A stretch of 64,000 bases of DNA from Natronorubrum aibiense. GTDB taxonomy: Archaea > Halobacteriota > Halobacteria > Halobacteriales > Natrialbaceae. The translations under genes were made by a program, and so were the position numbers. The notes beneath the pieces are model-generated. The model was not told where the DNA came from. It saw only the letters and a list, made by a program, of their open reading frames with translations, and made no database searches. Every line of letters begins with the position of its first letter. Position 1 is the first letter of the stretch. Shown piece by piece: positions 8,183 through 17,713 of this stretch. The DNA is taken from contig NZ_CP045488.1 in assembly GCF_009392895.1 (NCBI RefSeq), forward strand, positions 62,001 through 126,000, given 5' to 3'.

Positions 8183-9845
8183 GCACGAACACTACGAGGC
8201 CGTCGTCGTCGGCTGTGGGCCCGGCGGCGCCGCGGCCGCCGCCCGACTGGCGGATCACGGCGTCGAGACGCTCGTCCTCGAGCGCGGAACGCAAGCGGGT
8301 TCGAAGAACGTCTCCGGCGGGCTCATCTACGCCGAGGAGTCGGCTCCGTACACGATCGACGATCTCTTCGACGGCTTTCGTCACGCGGCGAGCGAACGGC
8401 CGGTCACGGATTACTACATCCACAACGTCGCGGGCAACACGGTCAAGACGTTCGATCTGACGGACCTCCACGAGCACGATACGGACTGGTGTGACGCGGT
8501 GTTACGGCGGCGGATGGACTCCTGGCTTCAGAAACAAGTCCACGAAAAGACGAGCGAAACCGGTGGCGGCGTCCTGACGAACGTTCGCGTAAACGGCCTG
8601 CTCCGAGAGCACGGCGAGATCGTCGGCGTCACCTGCGACGAACTCGACCCCATCGAAGCGGACCTGATCGTCGCCGCCGACGGCGTCAACTCCGAACTCG
8701 CCCGCGAGGCGGGCCTGATGGACTGGGAAGAGCCCGAGGAGTGGTTCCAGGGCGTCAAAGCCGTCGTCGATATGGACCCCGACGTGATCGACGACCGGTT
8801 CGACATCGACGCGGACGAGGGCGTCGCCCACCTGTTCTCGGGCGATCTCTTCTCCGACGTCCGCGGCGGCGGCTTCTGCTATACGAACGAGGACTCGCTG
8901 TCGATCGGGACCGTCTTCCATCTCGACAGTCTCGTCGAACAGCAGGCCGAGCCCCACGAACTGCTCGACGCGTTGCTCACCCATCCCCTGCTGGCCCAGT
9001 GGCTCCGCGACGAGTATCACGAACGCGAGTACGCCGCGAAACTCGTTCCCGACTCGAAAAAGGTCGCCCACGAGGAGCCCTACCGCGACCGACTCGTCCT
9101 CGTCGGCGACGCTGCCGGCCAGATGCAGGCTCAAGGGCCGATCATCAAGGGGATGAACCACGCCGTCGCCGCCGGCGCGCTCGCCGCCGATGCGTTCGTC
9201 GTCACGCGTGGCAACGCCCACCCGGAAGCCGCCGGACGGCGATACGCACAGATGCTCGAGCGATCGGGGACGATGGCAAAACTGCGGCCCCGCCGCTACG
9301 AGGTGAGTCGCTCCGTCGGCGAACGCGAGTCGGTGACGAACGCCGTCGAACGGGTCCTAGAGTCGCCGATCGGGTCGCTCGCAGTCGGCAATCCGCTGTC
9401 GGAACGCCTGCTGAAGCGGGCGTACAACTCGCCGTTTTTGGTGTCGATGCTCCCCGATACGAAAACCGGTTACGTCACGCTGCCGTCGATCATCGGCGAG
9501 GAACGCGGCCGGACGATCAACTGGGACTCCGAGATCGAACCGCCGACACTCGAGGAGCGGATCGGTGACCTCACCTACGACACGGACGTCGGCAACCCGC
9601 ACATCGAACTCAGAGACGAGTCCGCCGAGGCCAGCGGTGCGGCGGTCACGGCCTGCCCGGTCAGCGCTGAGGACTTCGGCGGCGGCTGCTATCGGACTGA
9701 GCGCGTCAAAACGAACGGGACTGAAGAGACGCTCGTCAGCCTCGACACCCAGCCCTGTGTCGAGTGTGGCACCTGTGCGATCGTCGCCGACACCGAGTGG
9801 GAACACCCGCGGGGCGGCAAGGGCGTCGAGTTCCGCGAGGGATAG
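8175..9845 (+). CDS. fixC: ETF:quinone oxidoreductase FixC fused to FixX ferredoxin domain
   Basis: A 556-residue flavoprotein that should pass electrons from EtfAB to menaquinone. The Rossmann motif VVGCGPGGAAAAARL is at residues 9-23, and GDAAGQMQAQGPIIKGMNHA near 311 is the second FAD-binding segment. After about residue 480 a FixX-like ferredoxin domain begins. It carries one distal cysteine (ACPV), then CVECGTC and the FixX signature HPRGGKGVEF at the end, enough ligands for one 4Fe-4S cluster. In bacteria FixC and FixX are usually separate. ATG 8175 overlaps the etfA stop. Confidence 0.9.
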   Translation: MTEHEHYEAVVVGCGPGGAAAAARLADHGVETLVLERGTQAGSKNVSGGLIYAEESAPYTIDDLFDGFRHAASERPVTDYYIHNVAGNTVKTFDLTDLHEHDTDWCDAVLRRRMDSWLQKQVHEKTSETGGGVLTNVRVNGLLREHGEIVGVTCDELDPIEADLIVAADGVNSELAREAGLMDWEEPEEWFQGVKAVVDMDPDVIDDRFDIDADEGVAHLFSGDLFSDVRGGGFCYTNEDSLSIGTVFHLDSLVEQQAEPHELLDALLTHPLLAQWLRDEYHEREYAAKLVPDSKKVAHEEPYRDRLVLVGDAAGQMQAQGPIIKGMNHAVAAGALAADAFVVTRGNAHPEAAGRRYAQMLERSGTMAKLRPRRYEVSRSVGERESVTNAVERVLESPIGSLAVGNPLSERLLKRAYNSPFLVSMLPDTKTGYVTLPSIIGEERGRTINWDSEIEPPTLEERIGDLTYDTDVGNPHIELRDESAEASGAAVTACPVSAEDFGGGCYRTERVKTNGTEETLVSLDTQPCVECGTCAIVADTEWEHPRGGKGVEFREG

Positions 9846-9847
9846 CC

Positions 9848-10231
9848 GTGAGCCGCTACGGATCACGAATCGCCGCCCTCGAGCGCCACGCCGAACGCGA
9901 CCGACGCGCCGTCGAGGCTGGCCGCGCGCCGACGGATCCGGACGACGCCACGACGTACCTCCGTGCGGGTGCTGGGCAGGCGATCTGGCTCTACGTCGAG
10001 GCTCGCACCGGCGGCCGACTGGTCCCGTTTGCACGGGCCGAACTCGAGGCGCTCGAAGCGGCGATGAACCGCTGGCTCGAGTGTTACGCCCGCTGTTACG
10101 GCGTCGACCTCAAGGCCGCGTTTACGGTTCGCGAAGCGGCCGAACTCTTGCTCGAGACCAGAAACATCGTCGATACCGCAGCGCTGTTGACCTGCGTCCC
10201 GGATCGGCCGCACAGTCACGCCAACGGGTGA
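9848..10231 (+). CDS. conserved protein of the fix operon, function unknown
   Basis: A 127-residue helical protein that starts at GTG 9848, two bases after the fixC stop, and is therefore very likely co-transcribed. It contains an N-terminal Arg/Ala-rich helix and a central region with GQAIWLYVEARTGGRLVPF and MNRWLECYARCYGVD. Two cysteines sit in CYARCYG. No membrane segment or known motif is seen. Its position suggests a structural or maturation role for the ETF-quinone complex, but nothing in the sequence proves it. Confidence 0.75.
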   Translation: MSRYGSRIAALERHAERDRRAVEAGRAPTDPDDATTYLRAGAGQAIWLYVEARTGGRLVPFARAELEALEAAMNRWLECYARCYGVDLKAAFTVREAAELLLETRNIVDTAALLTCVPDRPHSHANG

Positions 10232-10356
10232 GCACCACTTTCCGCCGACGACTGAGTGCTCTCTCGTGGTGTCGAGACCGTACTGAATCCGCTCGTCACG
10301 TCCAAAATCGATCGACGACTGCGTGACGGCCCAAATCGGTGCCGAGCGCAGCGACC

Positions 10357-11028
10357 TCAGTAGATGAGTTCGTCGTCGTTTTCGACCATGTACAGCGTCC
10401 GCGCCGCGATGTTGACCGCGTGGTCGCCGACGCGCTCTAGGTCGCGGATCGTCAACAGGAGCCGAGACACGTCCTGCAAGAGAGCCTCGACTTCCTCGGG
10501 TGCTTCGAGTTCGCGTTCGATCAGGTCCCGGACGACGATCTCGCTCGCGCGTTCAGCGAAGTGATCGAGGTCGTCGTCACGGGCAGCAAGCTCTCGGCAG
10601 GCCTCGGTATCCTCGGTGTCGTAGGCGATCATCGCGTCCTCGATCATCGCCAGCGTCAGCTCGCCCATCTCCTGAACGTCGACGTCCGGAAAGAGATCCT
10701 CTTTGGCGTCGAGCGTGTACTCGCCCAGATTGGCCGCGAGATCGGCGATTCGCTCGAGGTCGGTGATGATCTTGAACGAGGCAGCGATAAATCGGAGATC
10801 GCTCGCGACCGGCTGTTGCAGCGCCAGCAGGTCGATGCAATCCTGCTCTAGATCGAGATACATCCGGTTGATTTCGCCGTCTCCCTCGATCACTTCGCGA
10901 GCGAGATCGGTGTCTTTCTGCTCTAACGCGTCGAGTCCCATTCGAAGCCGCTCCATGACGACTTCACTCATGTAGAGGATATCCTCACGGAGTTCCGTGA
11001 GTTTCTCTTGATATGATTTGCGAGCCAT
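10357..11028 (-). CDS. phoU: phosphate-signalling protein PhoU
   Basis: A 223-residue all-helical protein with two PhoU repeats of three helices. Each has the metal-binding style motif with aspartate and glutamate on helices: FIAASFKIITDLERIADLAAN (first half) and LLTIRDLERVGDHAVNIA (second half). PhoU restrains Pst transport and signals phosphate status. ATG 11028 (MARKSYQEKL) is preferred over the GTG/ATG candidates 14 codons upstream because it gives the family's normal N terminus. It is the last gene of pstSCAB-phoU, separated from pstB by 132 bases that could hold its own promoter. Confidence 0.93.
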   Translation of the reverse strand: MARKSYQEKLTELREDILYMSEVVMERLRMGLDALEQKDTDLAREVIEGDGEINRMYLDLEQDCIDLLALQQPVASDLRFIAASFKIITDLERIADLAANLGEYTLDAKEDLFPDVDVQEMGELTLAMIEDAMIAYDTEDTEACRELAARDDDLDHFAERASEIVVRDLIERELEAPEEVEALLQDVSRLLLTIRDLERVGDHAVNIAARTLYMVENDDELIY

Positions 11029-11160
11029 ACTGCAGAAAGCTTGCCCGATGGTCATTAGACTTGTGCTCAAACGAAACTGTGCAGAAACGGTAACGGCTCA
11101 CGTCGCGGGGGTCACACGCGAGTCCGATTACGGTGTGCGGTGTCTCGATTGGCGCGAGTC

Positions 11161-12039
11161 TCAGCCGAACTTACCGGTGATGTAGTCTTCGACGCGGTCG
11201 TGTTCGGGGTTTTCGAAGATCTTGTCCGTGTCGTCGAACTCGACGAGTTCGCCGCCGGTGAGGAAGACGGCTGTCTTGTCGGAGATTCGGGCGGCCTGTT
11301 GCATGTTGTGGGTGACGATGACGACCGTGTACTCCTCGGCGAGCTCCTCGATCAGATCCTCGATCTTCGAGGTCGCGACGGGGTCCAGCGCCGACGCTGG
11401 TTCGTCCATCAGGATCACGTCGGGGTCGGGCGCGATCGCACGAGCGATACAGAGGCGCTGCTGTTGTCCGCCCGAGAGGTCAAGTCCGCTCGAGTCGAGT
11501 TGATCTTCGACCTCCTCGAGCAACGCTGCTTGCTCGAGTGCCGTGCGAACCTTCTCGTCGACGTCGCCGTCGTCTTTGCCCTGGACGCGGAGGCCGTAGG
11601 CGACGTTATCGCGGATCGATTTCGGGAACGGGTTCGGCGACTGAAACACCATCCCGATCTGTCGACGTAAGGCGACCGGATCGACGTCGTCGGCGTAGAC
11701 GTTCGTGCCGTCGAACACGAGTTCGCCGTCGACGTGGGCGGCGTCGACGAGGTCGTTCATGCGGTTGATCGAGCGCAGGAACGTCGACTTCCCACAGCCT
11801 GAGGGCCCGATGACCGCCGTCACTTGCTGTTCGGGGATCTCGATGTCGACGCTGTCGAGGGCCTGTTCCTCGCCGTAGTAGACGCTCAGATCACGCGCCT
11901 CGAGGAGCGTCCGCTCCGTTGTGGACTGCTCACCAGTGTCGGTGCTGTCAGTGAGTCCGTCGGCTCCCGATACCGGTGCTGGTTGGTCGTCACTCGATTC
12001 CGACTCCGAGGACAGCAACTGTTCGTTACTCAGTGTCAT
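11161..12039 (-). CDS. pstB: phosphate ABC transporter ATP-binding protein PstB (operon copy)
   Basis: The 292-residue ATPase that energises phosphate import through PstCA. The Walker [10 protein letters not shown], signature LSGGQQQRL, Walker B VILMDEP and H-loop VTHNMQQA are all intact. About 45 acidic and serine-rich residues precede the ATPase domain. Its ATG overlaps the pstA stop by four bases. A second, very similar PstB is encoded 3 kb away at 15053-15916; from the motif IGMVFQ onward the two differ at only seven of 165 positions. Confidence 0.96.
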   Translation of the reverse strand: MTLSNEQLLSSESESSDDQPAPVSGADGLTDSTDTGEQSTTERTLLEARDLSVYYGEEQALDSVDIEIPEQQVTAVIGPSGCGKSTFLRSINRMNDLVDAAHVDGELVFDGTNVYADDVDPVALRRQIGMVFQSPNPFPKSIRDNVAYGLRVQGKDDGDVDEKVRTALEQAALLEEVEDQLDSSGLDLSGGQQQRLCIARAIAPDPDVILMDEPASALDPVATSKIEDLIEELAEEYTVVIVTHNMQQAARISDKTAVFLTGGELVEFDDTDKIFENPEHDRVEDYITGKFG

Positions 12040-12917
12040 GTTCGCTGTTGATAGCGGTTCCGGATGACGATCGCGATCGAGTTGATCGTGAGCAAGACGA
12101 CCAGCAGCGTGACGACGCCAGCGGCGACAACGCCGTACTGGAACTCCGTTTCGGGGTACGATGCCCAGGTGTAGATCTGCAGGGGCATCGCGCTGACCTT
12201 GCTCTCGAGGCTGTTCGGAATGCCGAACACGGTCGTCGGCGCGGCGATCATGATCAGCGGTGCGGTTTCGCCGATCGCTCGCCCCAGTGCCAGGATCGTT
12301 CCGGTCATGATCCCGGGCATCGCCCGTGGCAAGACGACGTTACGGATCGTCTGCCACTTCGTCGCACCCATGCCGTAGGAGGCCTGGCGTTGTGAGTCGG
12401 GAACCGCGCGGATCGCCTCCTGTGCGGAGATGATGACGATCGGTAGGATGAGCAAGGCGACGGTAAACGCCGCGGCGAGCACCGTCCCGTAGCCGAATCC
12501 GAGCAGCCCCACGAACAGCCCCAGACCCAACAACCCGTAGACGACCGAGGGGACGCCCGCGAGGTTGGCGATGTTGAGCTGGATGAATCGCGTTAGGAGT
12601 CCGTCGTCGGCGTACTCCTCGAGGTAGACCGCGGCGCCGACACCGACTGGGAACGTGATCAGCGCGATCAACAGCATGATCGCGATGGAGCCGACGAGTG
12701 CCGGCAAGAACCCCGCTTCGTAGGGGTCCGGATGCGGCGGACTCGTGAGGAATCCCCAGTTGAGCCAGCCGACCGCGTCGACGGCGACGTTCGCCAGCAG
12801 CGCTGCGAGCGAGACGATCCCGATGAGGGTCGCCCCAAGCGCCAGTAGGCGGAAGGCGACGTCTTTCGTCCGGCTAACCTGTCCGAAGTCGGTCTCAGTG
12901 GGTGTGTCAGTAGCCAT
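12036..12917 (-). CDS. pstA: phosphate ABC transporter permease PstA
   Basis: A 293-residue permease with about six membrane helices that forms the phosphate channel together with PstC. The cytoplasmic coupling segment of binding-protein-dependent permeases is seen as [21 protein letters not shown] followed by RAIGETAPL. The start codon ATG 12917 shares one base with the pstC stop and the stop overlaps pstB by four bases, so all pst genes appear translationally coupled. Confidence 0.95.
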   Translation of the reverse strand: MATDTPTETDFGQVSRTKDVAFRLLALGATLIGIVSLAALLANVAVDAVGWLNWGFLTSPPHPDPYEAGFLPALVGSIAIMLLIALITFPVGVGAAVYLEEYADDGLLTRFIQLNIANLAGVPSVVYGLLGLGLFVGLLGFGYGTVLAAAFTVALLILPIVIISAQEAIRAVPDSQRQASYGMGATKWQTIRNVVLPRAMPGIMTGTILALGRAIGETAPLIMIAAPTTVFGIPNSLESKVSAMPLQIYTWASYPETEFQYGVVAAGVVTLLVVLLTINSIAIVIRNRYQQRT

Positions 12918-13840
12918 TATCGATACTCCTCCCGGTAGCGCGATGCAACGAGTTCACTGACGAGGTTCATAGCGAAGGTGATAACGAACAGGGTGAGTCC
13001 GACCGCGAAGAGACTCTTGTACGCTTCTCCCTGGCCGACGATGTCGCCGGTCCCGATCTGGACCATCGCGGCGGTCATCGTCTGAATCGAGTTCAGGAAC
13101 AGTCCTGCAGGATCAGTCACGTCGATCAGCCGCGGGGTCTGTCCCGCTGCGATGGCGACGATCATCGTCTCACCGATCGCTCGCGAGAGTGCGAGGATGA
13201 ACGATGAGAAGATGCCCGACACCGCCGCCGGAACGACGACGGATGTCGAGACGGTAAACTTCGTCGCGCCGAGGCCGTAACTGGCCTGCCGCAGGGAATC
13301 CGGAACGGCGCTCATCGCGTCTTCACTGATCGACGAGACCATCGGGATGATCATGATGCCGACCATGATCGACGCCGACAGCGCGTTGAACGTCGACAAC
13401 GGCAGGAACGTATCCAGCGCCGGCGTGACGTAGACGAGCGCGAAGTAGCCGTAGACGACCGTCGGCACGCCCGCAAGCACCTCGAGTGCCGGCTTCAGGT
13501 AAGCTCGACGGCGCTCGGAGGCGTACTCGCTCAGGTAGATCGCCGTCAGCAGGCCGATCGGGAGCGCAACGAGCGCCGATCCGACCGTGATGACCAGCGT
13601 CCCCGAAATCAACGGTAAGACGCCGAAGGCGACGGGTTCGTTCGTCGGGCTCCACCGCGTGCCGGTGAGGAACTCGCCGAGGGAAACTTCCGCGAAGAAA
13701 TCGACCGCGTCGACGAGCAGCGTCAGGATGATCGCGACGGTGGTCAGGATCGACAGCAGCGCACACAGCATGAAGAGGTAGCGAAACGCCTTCCCGCGTG
13801 CCGTCCGGATCCCGTCGTGGGAGAAGTCCGGTTGGCTCAT
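12917..13840 (-). CDS. pstC: phosphate ABC transporter permease PstC
   Basis: A 307-residue permease, partner of PstA, with an N-terminal membrane helix (about residues 17-45) and five more. The conserved coupling loop reads DAMSAVPDSLRQASYGLGATK and is followed by SRAIGETMIVAIAAG. The start overlaps pstS by four bases (ATGA). Length and motif order match the family throughout, with no sign of damage. Confidence 0.95.
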   Translation of the reverse strand: MSQPDFSHDGIRTARGKAFRYLFMLCALLSILTTVAIILTLLVDAVDFFAEVSLGEFLTGTRWSPTNEPVAFGVLPLISGTLVITVGSALVALPIGLLTAIYLSEYASERRRAYLKPALEVLAGVPTVVYGYFALVYVTPALDTFLPLSTFNALSASIMVGIMIIPMVSSISEDAMSAVPDSLRQASYGLGATKFTVSTSVVVPAAVSGIFSSFILALSRAIGETMIVAIAAGQTPRLIDVTDPAGLFLNSIQTMTAAMVQIGTGDIVGQGEAYKSLFAVGLTLFVITFAMNLVSELVASRYREEYR

Positions 13841-14814
13841 GCTGTCACCTCCTCGATCGCCTCCTCGAGTCGCTCGAGGTTCTCGTCGCGTTTCTCTTCG
13901 GTGATCGGGACGTAGCCGACCTCGGAGACGAGGTCCGTCGCGGCCTGTTCCATGTAGAAGCGAGCGAAGTCACGGACTGCCGGTTTCTCGAGCGACTCCT
14001 TGGCGACGTAGATGAAAAGCGGCCGCGAGAGGGGCGTGTATTCGCCGGACATTGCTGTCTCGATCGACGGCTCGACGCAGCCGTTTCCGTCGTCGATGGA
14101 GACCGCCTTGATCGAGTCCGGATTTTCGCTGTAGAACGAAAAGCCAAAGTATCCCATCGCGGCCTCCGATCCGCGAACGCCCTGGACGATCGTTCGGTCG
14201 CGTTCGGTTGCGTAGTAGTCGCTTCGGTGGTTGACATCCTCGCCGAGGACCGCCTCGTTGAAGTAATCGAACGTCCCCGACGTCGTCGCGGCCCCGTACA
14301 GTTCGAACTCCTCGTCGGGCCAGTCGTCGTTGATATCGCTCCAGCGCTCGGCACCGTCAGCGCTCCAGATCTCACGGAGCTGGTCGACGGTGAGGCAGTC
14401 GATCCAATCGGCGTCCGGATTGACGACGACCGTCAGCGCGTCGGTCGCGACGGTGAGTTCTATCGGTGTGATACTGTTCTCCCCACACTGTTCGATTTCG
14501 GCGTCGGCGATCTCTCGACTCGCGTTGTTAATGTCGGTTCGGCCTGCACAGAAGAAGTTCCCGAACCCACCACCGGTCCCAGTCTGACTGATCGAGACGT
14601 TGATAGTCGGGTGTTCTTCGGAGAAGGCGGAACCGATCGCCTCGGTCACGGGAAACACCGTACTGCTCCCCGCGATGTTCACTTGGTCACCCTCCGCAGC
14701 GAGAATGCTGCTACAACCAGCGAGGCTGCCGGAGAGGGCAACGCCCGCCGCGGCGAGAAAATCACGCCGACCGACCGCGGTCGGCAGCGACGCCGTGGAA
14801 TCTCTCGACATCAT
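13837..14814 (-). CDS. pstS: phosphate-binding lipoprotein PstS
   Basis: A 325-residue substrate-binding protein that captures phosphate outside the membrane. A Tat-type lipoprotein signal is visible: VGRRDFLAAAGVALSGSLAGC, with the lipobox cysteine at residue 34. The mature part shows the PstS ligand-binding pattern GSSTVFPVTEAIGSAF and SQTGTGGGFGNF. Two adjacent ATG codons (14814 and 14811) could start it. It leads the operon, with the promoter region and a 16-bp palindrome upstream at 14853-14868. Confidence 0.94.
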   Translation of the reverse strand: MMSRDSTASLPTAVGRRDFLAAAGVALSGSLAGCSSILAAEGDQVNIAGSSTVFPVTEAIGSAFSEEHPTINVSISQTGTGGGFGNFFCAGRTDINNASREIADAEIEQCGENSITPIELTVATDALTVVVNPDADWIDCLTVDQLREIWSADGAERWSDINDDWPDEEFELYGAATTSGTFDYFNEAVLGEDVNHRSDYYATERDRTIVQGVRGSEAAMGYFGFSFYSENPDSIKAVSIDDGNGCVEPSIETAMSGEYTPLSRPLFIYVAKESLEKPAVRDFARFYMEQAATDLVSEVGYVPITEEKRDENLERLEEAIEEVTA

Positions 14815-14852
14815 CGAATCGAAGCCGCACTATAGGTAAGTAGACTACTATG

Positions 14853-14868
14853 ATTGCTATATAGCAAT
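14853..14868 (-). promoter_or_regulatory. 16-bp perfect palindrome in the pstS promoter region
   Basis: ATTGCTATATAGCAAT is a perfect 16-bp palindrome whose centre is itself TATA-like, about 40-55 bases before the pstS ATG. It could be the TATA box covered by a dimeric repressor, or the operator alone, with the CTATAG near 14829-14835 as a second TATA candidate. Phosphate-dependent promoters are known for haloarchaeal pst operons; the link to this palindrome is my inference. Confidence 0.45.
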
Positions 14869-14936
14869 ATATATTTCTCAACGCACCCGGCAGCTAGATA
14901 GACGATGGCAAAATCACGCCGCTAAACCGTATGTAT

Positions 14937-14949
14937 GACAATGATTGTC
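14937..14949. promoter_or_regulatory. inverted repeat upstream of pstS
   Basis: GACAAT-G-ATTGTC forms a 6-bp inverted repeat with a single central base, 123 bases upstream of the pstS start. All of 14815-15052 lies upstream of pstS because the second pstB ends at 15053 on the same strand. The spacing would suit a distal regulator site; no binding protein can be named. Confidence 0.3.
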
Positions 14950-15052
14950 GCTACGACCGTTCAACTCGAGTGAAACTAATCACAACGATGGTCGTCTATC
15001 CGATGCGCAGCCAGACATATATAGACGAAACGAGATCGGCCGTTCGGACGCC

Positions 15053-15916
15053 TTATCCGAATTTGCCAGTGATGTAGTCTTCGACGCGGTCGCTTTCGGG
15101 GTTTTCGAAGATTTTGTTCGTGTCGTCGAACTCGACGAGGTGGCCACCGGTGAGGAAGACGGCAGTCTTATCGGAGATTCGAGCGGCCTGTTGCATGTTG
15201 TGGGTGACGATCACGACCGTGTACTCCTCGGCGAGTTCTTCGACCAGATCCTCAATCTTCGAGGTTGCGACGGGGTCGAGTGCCGAGGCCGGCTCGTCCA
15301 TCAGGATCACTTCCGGATCGGGGGCAATCGCACGAGCGATGCAGAGTCGCTGCTGTTGTCCGCCCGAGAGGTCCAGCCCGCTCGAGTCGAGTTGGTCTTC
15401 GACCTCCTCGAGCAATGCTGCCCGCTCGAGTGCCGTGCGAACCTTCTCGTCGACGTCACCGTCGTCTTTTCCCTGGACGCGGAGGCCGTAGGCGACGTTG
15501 TCCCGGATCGATTTCGGGAACGGGTTTGGTTTCTGGAACACCATACCGATTTTCCGGCGCAGGGCAACCGGATCGACGTCGTCGTCGTAGACGTTCTTAT
15601 CGCGGAAGTAGAGGTCGCCGTCGACGCGGGCGATGTCGATGAGATCGTTCATGCGATTGATCGAGCGCAGGAACGTCGACTTCCCACAGCCCGACGGCCC
15701 GATGAGTGCCGTCACCTTCTGCTCCGGGATGTCCATGTCGACTCCGTGGAGTGCCTGATCGTCACCGTAGTAGACATCGAGGTCACGGGATTTGATGACG
15801 GCATTGTCGACGCGTGGCGAGCCCAGTGGTGCGTTGTCGGTCATCGTCGCGTCCGAACGCGAACCACCCGGGTCGGACGCCGATACGGATCGTGAGCTGC
15901 CGCCATTTGCAGTCAT
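15053..15916 (-). CDS. pstB: second phosphate ABC transporter ATP-binding protein PstB
   Basis: A 287-residue PstB paralogue with intact Walker A (GPSGCGKST), [16 protein letters not shown] and THNMQQA. The first 35-40 residues are a polar extension unrelated to that of the operon copy. Similarity to the other PstB is uneven: 18 differences in the first roughly 74 aligned ATPase residues, but only seven in the last 165. No permease or binding protein accompanies it, so it probably works with the neighbouring PstSCA. ATG 15916 is used; an internal ATG gives MTDNAPLGS as an alternative start. Confidence 0.92.
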   Translation of the reverse strand: MTANGGSSRSVSASDPGGSRSDATMTDNAPLGSPRVDNAVIKSRDLDVYYGDDQALHGVDMDIPEQKVTALIGPSGCGKSTFLRSINRMNDLIDIARVDGDLYFRDKNVYDDDVDPVALRRKIGMVFQKPNPFPKSIRDNVAYGLRVQGKDDGDVDEKVRTALERAALLEEVEDQLDSSGLDLSGGQQQRLCIARAIAPDPEVILMDEPASALDPVATSKIEDLVEELAEEYTVVIVTHNMQQAARISDKTAVFLTGGHLVEFDDTNKIFENPESDRVEDYITGKFG

Positions 15917-16024
15917 ATGTGGTGGTTAAGCCTTGGGACTCACGCAATTACCTGTTGCGGAATCCGTCTCGAGGCGGTCACGACCGGAAAACGGCCGCTC
16001 GTCGTCCGGTTTGTCTGTCGCGGA

Positions 16025-17713
16025 TCAGTCGTCAGTGTCGGGACCGGAATCGACACTCGAGTCCGTCCCAGTGGCCGCCGGGTCGACTCGTGGTAACTCG
16101 AGGACGACGGTCGCTCCCGCGCGGTCGGTCTCGTCGCCGTCGCTCGAGTCGACCGGTGGAATCACGAGGCGACCATCGTACCGGCTCACGATCCAGTCGA
16201 CCAGCCACAGCCCGATCCCACCGGTGTGTGTCACCTGTGAAATCGCTCGGTCACCCGTGACGATGGCGGCTTCGTCGACGGGAATCCCGGGGCCGTCGTC
16301 CTCGATTCGAATGCGAACGCAGTCGGCCGTCGTCTCGACGGTGATGTCGACGGTCGGCTCCGGGCCGGCGTGATCGGCGGCGTTCGCAAGCAGTTCGTCG
16401 ATCGCCGCTTCGATCTCCGGCCCACAGGCCGCGACAGCCCGTTCTGGGGCCGTGACGGTTATTTCCGGATTCGTTCCGCCGTCACCCCGTGCAGCACTCC
16501 ACTCCGCGACGCGATCGCGAACGACGGTTGCGAGGTCCGTTCGTGGGACCGGATCGTCCACCGGGTCGAGCAGATTCTCGGTCATCCGTGCTCTGTCGGC
16601 CAACTCGAGCAATTCCGCCGTCGCCAGCCGGATCTTCCGGGCCGACGCTTGCTCGTCGCCCTCGAGGGTCGCTTCGAGATCCGCGGCATGCCCAGAGACG
16701 ACGTTGAGCGTGTTCCGAAGGTTGTGTCGCAGAATCCGATTTAACACGAGCAGCATCTGTTCGCGCCGCGCCAGCGCGATCGACAGGCGCTCGAGAGCGT
16801 CGTCGATACGTTGCCACTCCGGCGCGCCAGCGAACGACGGGCCGTCGTCGTACTCGCGTCGCTCGAGCGCCCGGACTCGATCGACGAGGCGGCCGATGTG
16901 GCGCAGCTCCGACGTGTACACCCACGCGCCGAAGACCACGATCGAGCCGAGCAATGCGACCGCCGACACGGCCTGAAAGAGCACGAGTCGGTTGATCCGT
17001 GCGTCGACGGCATCCTGATCACGGTGGGCCGTTACCGTCCAATCGACGACCTCGAGTGTCACGCTGTGGGAGACGGTCTCGTCGAACCGATCGGCCGTCG
17101 TATACAGCGTCCGATTACCCGCCTCGACGGTAATCGCGTCCTGGTCGTCGTTGCCGGCCAACGAGTTGAACAGGCTCGTTTCGTCGAGGTAGTACGCGCC
17201 GTTTACCGAGCCGATCACTTCGCCGTCGTCGACGAGCGGCGCACTGATAACGACGATCGTGTTTCCCGTCTGCGCGCGGAACGGATCGGTGATGTACTGC
17301 TCACCGTCGAGTGCCGCCTCGACGTACGCCTGCTCGCTGAGGTCCGTACCGACGATTGGATCGGTCTCGCGTGCCGGCCTCGTCGACGTAAACGACTGCA
17401 CTGTTCCCGTTTCGTCGACCACCGTCGCCCCATCGAACGCCGACGTCGAAACGAACTCCTCGAGTTCTCGGTCCTGACGGTCCGTTTCGTGTGCCGCGAG
17501 ATCGGGGTTGGTCGCCGCGACGGCGACGGTTCGACGTTGTTCTCTGAGTCGCTCATCGAGAACCGACGCCGACATGTTTGCCCGGTCAGCGACCGACGTC
17601 TCCGTGTTCTCGTCGACCTCAGTTCGGTGTGCATCGAACGTGACGACGAGCACTCCACCGGCTACGAGAACGACGACGAGAAACACGATCCCGAACCGGT
17701 ATGCGAGCCTCAT
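16025..17713 (-). CDS. membrane sensor histidine kinase with Cache-type sensor domain
   Basis: A 562-residue sensor kinase. It has a membrane helix at residues 7-27, an extracytoplasmic domain of about 215 residues with the Cache-like pattern DLSEQAYVEAALDGEQYI and GSVNGAYYLDE, and a second helix near 245-266. The phosphoacceptor region reads NRILRHNLRNTLNVVSGHA, and the ATPase domain has ELLANAADHA, DDGPGIP and GGIGLWLVDWIV. It lies upstream of the second pstB on the same strand (108-base gap) and divergent from the PhoU/AbrB gene. A role in phosphate sensing is suggested only by position. No response regulator is adjacent, which is common in haloarchaea. Confidence 0.88.
   Translation of the reverse strand: MRLAYRFGIVFLVVVLVAGGVLVVTFDAHRTEVDENTETSVADRANMSASVLDERLREQRRTVAVAATNPDLAAHETDRQDRELEEFVSTSAFDGATVVDETGTVQSFTSTRPARETDPIVGTDLSEQAYVEAALDGEQYITDPFRAQTGNTIVVISAPLVDDGEVIGSVNGAYYLDETSLFNSLAGNDDQDAITVEAGNRTLYTTADRFDETVSHSVTLEVVDWTVTAHRDQDAVDARINRLVLFQAVSAVALLGSIVVFGAWVYTSELRHIGRLVDRVRALERREYDDGPSFAGAPEWQRIDDALERLSIALARREQMLLVLNRILRHNLRNTLNVVSGHAADLEATLEGDEQASARKIRLATAELLELADRARMTENLLDPVDDPVPRTDLATVVRDRVAEWSAARGDGGTNPEITVTAPERAVAACGPEIEAAIDELLANAADHAGPEPTVDITVETTADCVRIRIEDDGPGIPVDEAAIVTGDRAISQVTHTGGIGLWLVDWIVSRYDGRLVIPPVDSSDGDETDRAGATVVLELPRVDPAATGTDSSVDSGPDTDD

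Noticed and set aside
13798-14835. 345-codon plus-strand frame covering pstS
   Set aside because: It is antisense to pstS, which has an intact signal, domain and operon context; GC-rich haloarchaeal genes commonly leave long opposite-strand frames open.
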